DNA from: Saccharum officinarum
Taxonomy: Eukaryota > Streptophyta > Magnoliopsida > Poales > Poaceae
Length of the DNA: 64,000 bases
NCBI GenBank assembly: GCA_020631735.1
Contig: CM036223.1
Coordinates: 13,765,356-13,829,355, forward strand
Reading direction: 5' to 3'
A program made the translations under genes and the position numbers. Positions 24,036 through 32,161 of this stretch are shown piece after piece. The number at the start of each line of letters is the position of its first letter. The stretch's first letter is position 1. Under the pieces are notes generated by a model. It saw only the letters and a list, made by a program, of their open reading frames with translations. It did not search any database and had not been told where the DNA came from.

Positions 24036-24597
24036 AACTTGCTAGTAGTGTTTTTTTTTATTTTTTATGTAACCATTACAGTGGAGAACCTTACGTATTG
24101 CAACGATGTAATTTTTAACTGCTATATGTACAACCTTTTTGCAACGAACGAAACTATTACATACAACAAAACCATAATCGTTTCAACCTTAGTGATTGCA
24201 ACGATTAATTTTTTTCGTTGCTATATATACCACTTTTTTGCAACGCAAGCAACTATTTTATACAACGAAACATATTTGTTGCGACATAGACGGGCTATTG
24301 CAACCATCATATAAAGAGTTGCAATATCACCTTACTATTGCAACGACAATAAACTTGCCCACAACGCAAATCAAATCGTGGCAACACGAATCACTATTGC
24401 AACCATTCAATAATTTGTTGCGATAACATTTACTTTTCGCAACGATCTCCATATTTAGGGCCACGAAACAATCTTCGTGGCAAAATTCCAGTCTATCGCA
24501 ACCAAAACTGAAAATCGTTGCGATAACAACCCTTGTTGCAACCAAATCTCGCCGTGGCAATAAAAAAGTGTGGCATAAGGGTCAGAAGTTAGTAGTG

Positions 24598-24820
24598 TCT
24601 TCTCGTTGCTTTTCTCTTGCTTCTCTTCTAACTTTCTTAGCGGCTTTTCTCTTGGCTCGATCTTCATCTTTCTCAACATCGGTTGGGTCGATGTGAGGAA
24701 GTGTGGTATTGCTCGCAGTCGACACACTCAGCTCGCTGTTGTCGGTGTCATGCAGCCCAACGTCCTCCGGATCGACGTTGACGGGCTTCACAACACCGGA
24801 TCCTCCTCCGGGCTCCATAC
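24598..24820 (-). pseudogene. Sirevirus A gag N-terminus, severed by the CACTA insertion
   Basis: From ATG at about 24818 the minus-strand frame reads MEPGGGSGVVKPVNVDPEDV and becomes Lys/Arg-rich (DEDRAKRKAAKKVRREAREK) up to the CACTA terminus; the frame as read runs into the transposon and ends about 15 bases later. It starts 34 bases downstream of the PBS, the usual spacing for a gag start. The similarly basic segment on the other side of the insertion (19220-19421) is its continuation. Confidence 0.75.
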
Positions 24821-24851
24821 CTCACGCGGTAAAGCATATACGAGGCAACCT

Positions 24852-24863
24852 GCTCTGATTCCA
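24852..24863 (-). promoter_or_regulatory. Primer-binding site of Sirevirus A (tRNA-Met type)
   Basis: On the minus strand TGGAATCAGAGC follows the LTR end by two bases. It is one base different from TGGTATCAGAGC, the initiator-tRNA-Met PBS used by Sireviruses and seen intact at 34076. Confidence 0.85.
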
Positions 24864-24865
24864 CT

Positions 24866-25947
24866 TGTAGGATCCCTGGAGTGCCTAGAGGGGGTGACTA
24901 GGCCTGTAAAAACAGATCAGACAAATTTGTAATGTATCTAAGGGTATATTCAACCTGTTTCACCACTTAAACTAGCTCAAATGCTTAGGAGAAAGTAGAT
25001 CAGAACCAAACTCTAGAAATGAAATGAGCCTCAAGCTACACAAGTAAATTTCAGCAAAAACACAAGCACAAGAGACACAATATTTATCCCGTGGTTCGGC
25101 TCGCCACCAAGGCTTGCTTACTCCACATTGTTTAGGTTTGCCACTAAGGCAAGGAGCTTTCCAACTCCACCTTGTTCTCAAGTCAAGGAACCAAATCCTT
25201 GAGATGAGGGGCGATTTTACTAGCTTAAAGTGATGGTTACAAACCTCCCGGGGCTGTCACACAAGTTGACAAGCTCACCGAGCGACGCCTAGCCGGCTAG
25301 GAGCAAACTCCAAGAGTAACAAATGCAATCCACCGGCTTGAGCGTGAACCAAGTGCTTAGAGCATTGAAGATCAAGATGGAGAGCTCTCTATTTGCTGTA
25401 GAGTGCTCAATCCCTCAATGATTTGATTGGAAATCAAGGGAGCTAGGGTTAGGAAGTTTGAAGAGAGGGAGAGAGAGCTTTCTGTTTGTGCAAATGAGTT
25501 ACTGGTCGAAGGTGACGTTGGAGGGGGCAGAGGAGTGATTTATATACTCTTGTACCCCAACTGTCCACTTAAGTCGCGGCAGTGCCGGCCCATAGAGCGG
25601 CAGTACCGCTCTGGCAACCTCAGCCCGAAAGAAGTTGAACTTGAACTGTAGCAGGACTGAGGTTTTGAGGATGAGTTTGGTGGATTTGCAGCACTTGGTC
25701 ACACAACTCAGTCAGCGCATTGCATCCCCCTTTATAGTACGGCAAGTCCTATACTCAATTTTGAAATAAAAAGAATTTAAACCCTTTGAGTCGGCTTGTC
25801 GCGTCCTTTAGCAACTTGGGGGGTCCACATGTACATATGCGTCCTCCTTTCACTTTTACCTGCTTGTCATCTTGATAAATCTCACTAGTTCTCTAATTAT
25901 GTGATCATCATCACCAAAACCCATAAAAGGGCTTGATTGCACTTACA
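24866..25947 (-). repeat. 5' LTR of Sirevirus A, 1082 bp
   Basis: On the minus strand it starts TGTAAGTGCAATCAAGCCC (25947) and ends GGATCCTACA (24866), directly before the PBS. TATAAAG at about 25730 (minus strand) is a plausible promoter. Two GC-rich inverted words (25575-25612, arms AGAGCGG/CCGCTCT) lie close downstream of it. Its partner LTR is outside the window, so length and ends rest on TG...CA and PBS position only. The next bases (AAAAC) would be the target duplication. Confidence 0.8.
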
Positions 25948-26412
25948 AAAACCTTTTATTCCATGAAAGCATGCTGTCATGCTCTTCTGCTGGTCAGAGC
26001 TTATTGTAGTGTCCTTTACTTTATGGCACATAGTGTATTTTTTGGAGTTAATTGTATACTAACTTGTCTTGTCTTCATAGGTCCTCAACCAATGGAAGTG
26101 ATTGAGATATCTTCTGACACAGCATGAAGTATTGTCTTAGGGGCAGGCTCTTGGTCTCTAGGTTAGAGTTTTACATTCTTAATTTCCTTTCTCAATTAGG
26201 TGGACTAACTCTTATCATAACATGGTATTAGAAAATTGTACAACTCATATGTACTTCCTTTTCAGGGCAATCTGAAAGTTCTCATATCTCAGGGCCTCGG
26301 TCTTAGTGGTCGTCATGACGAAGAAAGTTATCTTGTGCTACATATGTCATAGTTGTGTGAGAGAGCTAGTGGGTCAAATACTTTGGTATGCTTTAAGATA
26401 CACTGTGTTGTT
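25948..26412 (+). other. Low-copy-looking sequence between Sirevirus A and the 60-bp repeats
   Basis: Apart from the possible exon at 26081-26127 I see no gene. The text resembles intron or 3'-untranslated sequence: T-rich tracts and a second acceptor-like CCTTTTCAG at about 26257-26266. No transposon termini are seen. Confidence 0.35.
26081..26127 (+). CDS. Possible last coding exon of an unidentified host gene
   Basis: A splice-acceptor-like TTGTCTTCATAG precedes a short open stretch encoding GPQPMEVIEISSDTA and a TGA. The hydrophobic-acidic VIEISSD resembles a SUMO-interaction motif. If real, Sirevirus A lies about 130 bases upstream within the preceding intron. The rest of the gene is not visible; the call rests on splice-site appearance and peptide composition only. 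Confidence 0.25.
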
Positions 26413-26672
26413 GCACTGTGAGCTATCCATCGAGATGGCTCTTTGTTAATTCAGTTGAGAATGGGTCACATACTTTAGGTTGTTTTAAGATACTTATGTG
26501 TAGTTGCACTGTGGGCCATCCATCGAGATGGTTCTTTATTAATTCGGTTTATTCTTCTGTGTTTTGCACTGTAGGCCATCCATCGAGATTGCTCTTTGTT
26601 AATTCGGTTTATTCTTATATGTTGTTCACCGTGGGCCATCCATCGAGATGGGTCTTTGCTAATAAGAGAACA
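26413..26672 (+). repeat. 60-bp tandem repeat, about 4 copies, in an open frame
   Basis: Units starting GCACTGTGGGCCATCCATCG begin at 26413, 26506, 26566 and 26626; the last three are spaced exactly 60 bases, and the first unit is enlarged by 33 bases. Because 60 is a multiple of three, one frame stays open over 85 codons with a repeated peptide of the type TVGHPSRWLFVNSVYS. Whether this is translated is unknown; it may be a plain minisatellite. Confidence 0.7.
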
Positions 26673-26727
26673 TAAATGTATATGTGCAAAAAGTAAAGGA
26701 GATAAGATCCAATATAAGATTAGGGCT

Positions 26728-29091
26728 CACTACTACATTAATATTTCCTTCTCACTGATAAATTTTGTGTGGCCTGTGACTTTTCTTTATTGCCGAACAG
26801 TCCCTCGATATGTATTATCCCATTCCTTCTCCGTGATAATATTTGTCCGGGCTGTGAGTTTTTTGTATGGCCAGACAGTCTCTCGCCTTGTTTTAGTTAA
26901 AAAATTAAAAACAAGATATTTGGCCCACGTGGGCTTCGAACCAGGGGTGGTGGCTCGAAAGAGAAGTGGTTTACCGCTGCGCTAGGATAGTGAGTTCGGC
27001 GGAATGGCTTTTTTTCTTTTAGTCCCTGCTTGCTGCAGTATTAAATAAGAAAATTAATAATAGAAAATTTGCCCTGCATGAGTTTAAACCTAGGGCTGTA
27101 GTAAAGAATAGATAGGAATTGTGGTAGAATGACTTTTCTAAAAAATAAAATACTAGGGACTTCAAATAGGGGGTGATATTGGAGAAGCTTATTAGTTATT
27201 ATGATGTCCATACACACATAGTTATGATGTGCGTACAAATAAATCTAATGTAACATAATTAACTTGCATATAAACATAATTAAAATATTCATACAAATAA
27301 ACCTAATTAAAGTACATAAATGTTTGAATAAACCTGATTAAACATAACAGCACGAATAAACCTAACTAATGCATGGATCCTACAAACCAGATGCAGCTCT
27401 AACCTATCTCCACTCCCAGTAGCATACATCTCGGATGGTGTAACTATTGTCATTGTCTATGTAATGCAAGGCCCACATTACAAGACTCTCAATTGCCTCA
27501 CAACACCGAAGACATAGCATCCCATAGATATAGCCTACTGATAGACTACTGATGGCCCGGTGCTCTCTAAATCTCACGTCATATTAGATGCCAGCTGTCG
27601 TAATCTGGCCCATCGCTTCCACGAAGTCCCAAGCGTACCCCAGATGCTTAAGAGCCTGCATGAGAACCGGCTGCAAGCCACATATAGCATAGGTGAAATC
27701 ATAGAGCAAAACCTGCAAGCGGACAAACAAAAAATATCAGAAAACGCTCATATAATAATAAAAATAAATAAACATTACTCCTATATCATACACGACGTAC
27801 CACATCCATATGGTTGAATATCGCTTGTCTCTCACTTACTCGTGGCACATCCATACTACTGAATCAAAGTTTGTGTCTTCATGGACGAGAAATCAGGCAA
27901 ACGGTAGCCAATTCGCTCTATTGCCTGCAAAAAAGCAGCACAACATCGATCTAGGCACCTATCTTGGTCGGCAATCGTCGTCCAACCTACACGATGTCCT
28001 AACACAACTCATTATTGTACCTAATGGGGATGTCGAAGGCGAGACTGCATGTTCATAACTTGGCTCCTTCATCGTTCACAACCTCACTTGTTGTGTTTTC
28101 GAAGATCTCCCACACCCCGAGTATCCATAGTGTTGCTTCCAGCTACTTGACCGGTTTTATAGTCTATGACATATACAACAATTATATTATTAATGATTGT
28201 ATATATGCAAAAAATTATATTAGGAAGGAAAACTTAAAATATTCTATACTATTGATGGGTTTAGGTAACCCGGAACGATCCTATCTAGCGATGGCTTGAA
28301 TGAAAGATCATCAGGTGGAAACCTGATTTGTGTGCCTGGGGAAGTCTGCCGCCATTCATCGTCACTAAAGAAACTAAAAAACCATTTCAATAAATATAGA
28401 ACCCCTATATAAATATATCATGCAATAATATATATTAGAGAAACATATAAACAAAAAATGATGTATAAATAAAAATAAAAAGCCACCATTATTATTCCTA
28501 ATTAGAAAACTAAATATTTGAATATTTCTATACTTATTATAAAAAAAAGCGTGAAAAAACCATCAAGATTATCAGCAATGAAAGATTAGAATGGATGGAA
28601 GAAGATGCTAACATTTTGAAAAATGGTTGGAAGAAGATGCTTGATGGCAGTCGGCAAGAACCGTTCTTCTCCTTCGAGCAAGAACACACACGTGAGCTAA
28701 TGGTGCTCAGCGTGCCTACTGCCCAAGAGGGAAGATACTTAGGGCATGGCTATTTTTAGGGGCACTTGAATAAAGATAACCGCCTGTGTTAATTCATATG
28801 TAGAGGCAGTTCTATAATGGACCCGTCTCTGAAAATAAGATATTTTTAGAGACGATTTTGTAACGGAGACCGCCTTTGAAGATACATTTTCAGGGCGATT
28901 CTCTTAACTCAACCCCCTGAAAATGGACAGCTATCAGAGGCGGTTTTCTTAATAGAACCGCCCCTAAAGATGGATCTTTAGAGGCGGTCACAAAGCTACA
29001 GTGTCCGCCGCGCGCGGTTAGAGGCGGCGTGCTAGGTGAACCATCTCTGATTGAAAAGGGGGCATCGCTGAAATTGATTTCTGTAGTAGTG
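26728..29091. mobile_element. CACTA-type region: left-like terminus and right end with AGGCGG subterminal repeats
   Basis: The right end CTGTAGTAGTG (to 29091) is an inverted CACTACTACAG. The 350 bases before it contain AGAGGCGGT / ACCGCC words in both orientations (28770-29020), a typical CACTA subterminal pattern. At 26728 CACTACTACATTAATATTTC looks like a left terminus, but the flanks (GCT and AAA) do not match and its subterminal words differ, so the two ends may belong to different elements. Between them, 27400-28400 holds short frames without recognisable domains. Confidence 0.45.
26925..26992 (-). repeat. tRNA-like module, reverse orientation
   Basis: On the minus strand TAGCGCAGCGGTAAACC (A-box-like) is followed by GGTTCGAAGCC, a perfect B-box consensus, 30 bases later. 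The flanks do not form an acceptor stem by eye, so it is a tRNA-related relic, not a functional tRNA call. Confidence 0.4.
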
Positions 29092-29937
29092 AAATACTCA
29101 CAGACTTAATCAAAATAATCTTGTACTTCATCTTAACTAAGATTACCATGATCCACTAGTTTTGAGTGATTACCAAGATCCATCCCAAGCTGCTGAACGC
29201 CCAAATCCAAGAGAAGAGGGATCACCGTCGACCGCATCCCACCAAGCTGGAGACGGTGAAGGGGAACGGAAACCCATCCATGGACGACGAAGAGCTAGGG
29301 AAGCCACCTCCGCTGGATCCATCGATGGAGGATGGCGCCATCGCCGAGCCTTTGCTGATTCAACCGGTGATTAGGCGGGTTGTGACTGCTGCTGAGCCAC
29401 CACCACGTCCAAGAGAGCAGGTCCTCGGCGCCGAACCACCACCACGACTGATGGAGAGAACCATCGGTGCTGAATAGGCACAATGACCTAGGGTATGGGC
29501 TAAGGTCACAGCCAACACCAACGGTGTCAAGCCCTTCTTCTTCCTAGCTACAGCCTGCGTGGACATCTCGGCCCCCCAAATCAGAGACGAGGAGAAAGCG
29601 AGGTGGAGATGGATGAGAGGGATTGGGGGAAAGTGACAACGCGAGGAGATATGGAGGTGGAGATGGATTTGGCGCGCAAAACACCCGCGCGCGCCAAATT
29701 GGCTGCTGCCTGCGCGCGCCCTCGGCTGCTCCCACTTGGGATCTGAGCATGCGGGCGACTCTAGGAGACGACGCCGTACAATGGAGCTGCGCTCGTCTAC
29801 TCGACCTCGGAGCACAGGACATGACCGTCGCCTCATGAGGCGACGTCGCGAGCGTCTCTGAGCTGAGCTGGGGGGCTTTCTGAAAAAAGGCCGTCTCCAA
29901 GATGAGAAAAGGACGGCCGTTGTACGTGCTCTTAGTA
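29092..29937. other. GC-rich unassigned stretch with CGCGCG clusters
   Basis: Frames are open on both strands (29166-29477 on plus, 29360-29836 on minus), but both look compositional: the plus frame gives acidic and proline-rich text with repeated AEPPPRPRE-like words and no domain. The right part has inverted words (GCGACGTCGC, GGACGGCCGT). It may be the arm of a DNA transposon into which the 612-bp CACTA element jumped. I see no firm gene. Confidence 0.3.
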
Positions 29938-30549
29938 CACTACTAGAGAACAGACCTTTCGTTGATATCCAAAATGGGTATTAGTCCCGGCGAAATTTAT
30001 GTTCGGGACAAAAAAACGACTTTAGTCCCGGTTGGTACCCTGCCCAACGGCCGGACCACTTTTAGTCCCGGTTCGTAACACCAACTGGGATAAAAAGTCA
30101 TCTTTTAGTCCCGGTTGGTATTACGAACTGGGACTAAAGTTCCTCTAACTTTTAGTCCCGGTTGGTATTACCAACCGGTACTAAAGGGTGACCTTTTAGT
30201 CCCGGTTGGTGTTACGAACCGGGACTAAAGGTCTCTGACCCGGGACTAAAGGTCCCCCATGAGTCAAATCAAAAGGAAGAGCGCAAAGGACTTTGTCACA
30301 TGTTGTGTTCAGTTGAGTTGGTAAGGAATCTACGCGCGAGGTGAGAGGTCCTAAGTTCGATTCTCACGCACCACAAGAGAGGCCTCTAGAATTTTATTTA
30401 TTTTTCACCCGAGGACGGGCTTTAGTCCCGGTTATGTGTACCTCCTATTTCTTAGTCCCGGCTCTGGAACCGAGATTAAAAGTCCTTAGGACCCAGGACT
30501 AAAGGACCTGTCTGTAGATCCAGGACTAAAGGACCTGTCTGTAGTAGTG
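29938..30549. mobile_element. Small non-autonomous CACTA element, 612 bp
   Basis: It starts CACTACTAGAGAACAGACC and ends CTGTCTGTAGTAGTG. The flanks are GTA on the left (29935-29937) and GTA on the right (30550-30552), a correct 3-bp target duplication. The body is packed with TTTAGTCCCGGTTGG and its inverse AACCGGGACTAAAG in alternating orientation, the hallmark subterminal repeat of a common grass CACTA family. A tRNA-like segment sits in the centre (30309-30365). No coding capacity is seen. Confidence 0.9.
30309..30365 (+). repeat. tRNA-like module in the centre of the 612-bp CACTA element
   Basis: GTTGAGTTGGTAAGGAATCT (A-box-like) is followed by AAGTTCGATTCTCACGCACC (B-box-like GTTCGATTC) at tRNA-like spacing. 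There is no matching acceptor stem. Confidence 0.45.
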
Positions 30550-30603
30550 GTACTAGTTGTTGCAACTGGTACCACTTGGCCGGTACTAAATGGTCGACCA
30601 TTA

Positions 30604-30832
30604 GGGTGTCCCAACAACTAGCTGTTTAGCTAGCAAGTTCTGACGTGGCAAGGAAAAAGTATGAAAGAGTAGTCACTAGCGACAAGCAAATGGCTGATCT
30701 ATTTCACGTAGCCCAAAAACATGAGAGAGGAACATGTGGGTCCAATAGTATAAGAATATATAAAATAGTCTTTGTTTTTGTCTCTCACCTCCACGTCAGC
30801 TAACTACGTAGTTAGTACCATTGCGGACGCCC
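30604..30832. mobile_element. Tourist-like (PIF/Harbinger) MITE, 229 bp
   Basis: It is flanked by TTA on both sides (30601-30603 and 30833-30835). Ends GGGTGTCC and GGACGCCC form imperfect inverted repeats. The surrounding CACTA-type word (GACCA-TTAGTGCCGG) is continuous once it is removed. The TTA duplication points to PIF/Harbinger. Confidence 0.75.
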
Positions 30833-31114
30833 TTAGTGCCGGTTGGATGACCCGGTATTAAATGGCGGAATTTAGTAACACCAACTGGTAAATGGTTCTG
30901 CGCCCAAAACATAAAAAAAATTCAAACTGCTGGGAGGCCTGCACACGTGCATCGTTGCAAGTCACGCAAAATTTTCATCACGCGTAGACGCGCACCCAAC
31001 TGGTACTAAATGGTTCTGCGCCTAAAAAAAATATTTCAAACTGCTGGGAGGCCTGCACACGTGCATCGTTGCAAGTCACGCAAAATTTTCATCACGCGTA
31101 GATGCGCGTGCGCG

Positions 31115-31190
31115 GCTGTGAGGATTTGAACCTACGGCCTCCTGGCCTCGCGTGTAGCTTCCTAACTATACCACCTATACATCACATGTG
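31115..31190 (-). repeat. tRNA-like module, reverse orientation, with perfect B-box consensus
   Basis: On the minus strand GGTGGTATAGTTAGGAAGC (A-box-like TGGTATAGTTAGG) is followed by GGTTCAAATCC (B box) after about 30 bases, then CTCACAGCC. Stem pairing is poor, so this is a tRNA-derived relic. Confidence 0.45.
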
Positions 31191-31499
31191 ACTGAGTGGG
31201 AGTGTTTTCCTTTTGAAGTGACCTGCGGAGGACTATTTAGTACCGGATCCTGTCCTAAAATGGCTATTTCAGTATGTTACCATTAAATTAGCTTGGACAC
31301 TGTAGGCAATATATGCAGGTGCCACACACGTACCTATAGATTTCCATGCAGCCCGAGGCACGACGACCCGGCCCATGGCCTGGGATTTTGGCCCGACCCA
31401 AGCCCGGCCCGGCCCGAGAAAAGGCGACAGCCCGACAGCGGCCCGAAGCCACAGCGAGCCTGCCTCTGCCTCCCTCCTCCCCGGCCTTCCAACGGCCCA

Positions 31500-32061
31500 G
31501 CCCACTTGCGCCCCCGCTCCATATATAAGGAGCACAGCCAGGAGAGCCCCTCCAAACCCTAACCTAATCCATTCAGTTCACATCCCGCGCCGCGCCGCTT
31601 TCGTCCTCTTCGTTGTTCGCTCTCGCGGTCTCGCCTCGCTCGGCTCAAGCAGTGAAGCTTCGCCTCTCGCCGTCGCCGCGCCGATCTCGCCTCATCCGCC
31701 GTCTCTGGTCCGCCGTCCCTAACGCCGGTGGCCCCGCCCCGCCTCCCTTACCCTCGCTCTCATTCTCAAGTCTCAACCTCTAAATCTGGTCATGTGAGTA
31801 AGTGAGATCTCGTCCCTCCGCGCTCGCCGTCCTCGCTGACGGAGTCGTCTTCTCCCTTGGCTCGAGGTCCTCGTCTTCTCCGCACTGGGCTCCGGTTGCG
31901 CAGGGGAGCTCGAACCCTAACCCTAACCTCTTCTCTATTTCTTTGATTCGTCTCTGACTCTTGGTTTCCCTCGTCCTCCTCTTTTGCAGGTCGGTAGCCG
32001 ATGCTTCGTCCTCTAGCTGTGGTGGCGTAGAGCGAGCGAGGCGGCCACCCGCACCGTCGAG
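31500..32061 (+). promoter_or_regulatory. Orphan host-gene promoter, 5' leader and leader intron, cut by the gap
   Basis: TATATAAGG at 31522-31530 is followed about 25 bases on by AAACCCTAACC (31554 onward), a telobox frequent near starts of plant ribosomal and translation genes, and a GC- and CT-rich leader. A donor-like AT|GTGAGTAAG at about 31793 and an acceptor TCTTTTGCAG ending at 31990 delimit a probable leader intron of about 200 bases. Another AACCCTAACCCTAACC run is inside it (31913-31928). After the acceptor a short open stretch runs into the N gap, so the protein cannot be read. The GC-rich, unrepeated character contrasts with all neighbours and suggests a genuine expressed gene. 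Confidence 0.55.
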
Positions 32062-32161
32062 NNNNNNNNNNNNNNNNNNNNNNNNNNNNNNNNNNNNNNN
32101 NNNNNNNNNNNNNNNNNNNNNNNNNNNNNNNNNNNNNNNNNNNNNNNNNNNNNNNNNNNNN
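32062..32161. other. Assembly gap, 100 N
   Basis: One hundred N of probably nominal length. The next base is exactly the first base of the Sirevirus B LTR. See findings: the missing sequence should include the rest of a 5-kb LTR and probably the gene body starting at 31500. Confidence 0.95.

Larger units (their letters stand above)
19422..24597. mobile_element. CACTA (En/Spm-type) DNA transposon, 5.2 kb, non-autonomous
   Basis: The left end CACTACAAACTTCTAACTCT pairs with the reverse complement of the right end, CACTACTAACTTCTGACCCT, giving terminal inverted repeats of about 28 bases with a few mismatches. Both subterminal zones (19450-19800 and 24090-24560) are crowded with short GTTGCAACG / TTGCCACG words in both orientations, the usual CACTA arrangement of transposase-binding sites; a further cluster at 22490-22700 suggests a composite history. 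The flanks are CTT and TCT, so a clean 3-bp duplication is not proven. The insertion splits the Sirevirus A gag between a Lys/Arg-rich segment on each side. No transposase-like frame is present. Confidence 0.8.
3482..25947 (-). mobile_element. Sirevirus A: nested-into Ty1/copia retrotransposon (5' LTR to RNase H)
   Basis: Reading from high to low coordinates: 5' LTR (24866-25947), PBS (24852-24863), gag N-terminus (24598-24820), CACTA insertion, rest of gag (16792-19421), Athila insertion, protease and integrase (5449-6993), RT and RNase H (3638-5448). The domain order protease-integrase-RT-RNase H is diagnostic of Ty1/copia. The long charged gag and the sequence similarity to the element at 32162-42558 place it in the Sirevirus (SIRE/Maximus) lineage. 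The 3' LTR is not in the window: only about 157 bases follow the RNase H frame before the long gypsy LTR ends at 3481, so the 3' end probably lies left of base 1. Confidence 0.85.
30553..31260. mobile_element. Remnant of a CACTA-type element with TAGTACCGGTTGG words
   Basis: GGCCGGTACTAAATGG, TAGTGCCGGTTGG, CCAACTGGTACTAAATGG and TTTAGTACCGGATCC occur through the block, a variant of the TTTAGTCCCGGTTGG repeat. A MITE is inserted at 30604-30832. From 30900 a segment of 114 bases is present twice in tandem (TGGGAGGCCTGCACACGTGC at 30931 and 31045). Element ends are not resolved. Confidence 0.45.

Noticed and set aside
26728..29091. A single intact 2.4-kb CACTA element
   Set aside because: Both ends are CACTA-like, but the 3-bp flanks differ (GCT vs AAA) and the subterminal words of the two ends do not match, so they may come from different elements.
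29360..29836. 158-codon minus-strand frame
   Set aside because: Low-complexity and Arg/Ser/Pro-rich text in a GC-rich patch; no start context, domain or splice signals, and the opposite strand is open as well.
31115..31190. Functional tRNA gene on the minus strand
   Set aside because: A and B boxes are good but I cannot pair an acceptor stem or find a normal anticodon arm, and the segment lies in a transposon remnant.
31913..31928. Telomere-like AACCCTAACCCTAACC as possible interstitial telomere
   Set aside because: Only two to three units, located in a gene leader with another telobox; better explained as a promoter/leader motif.
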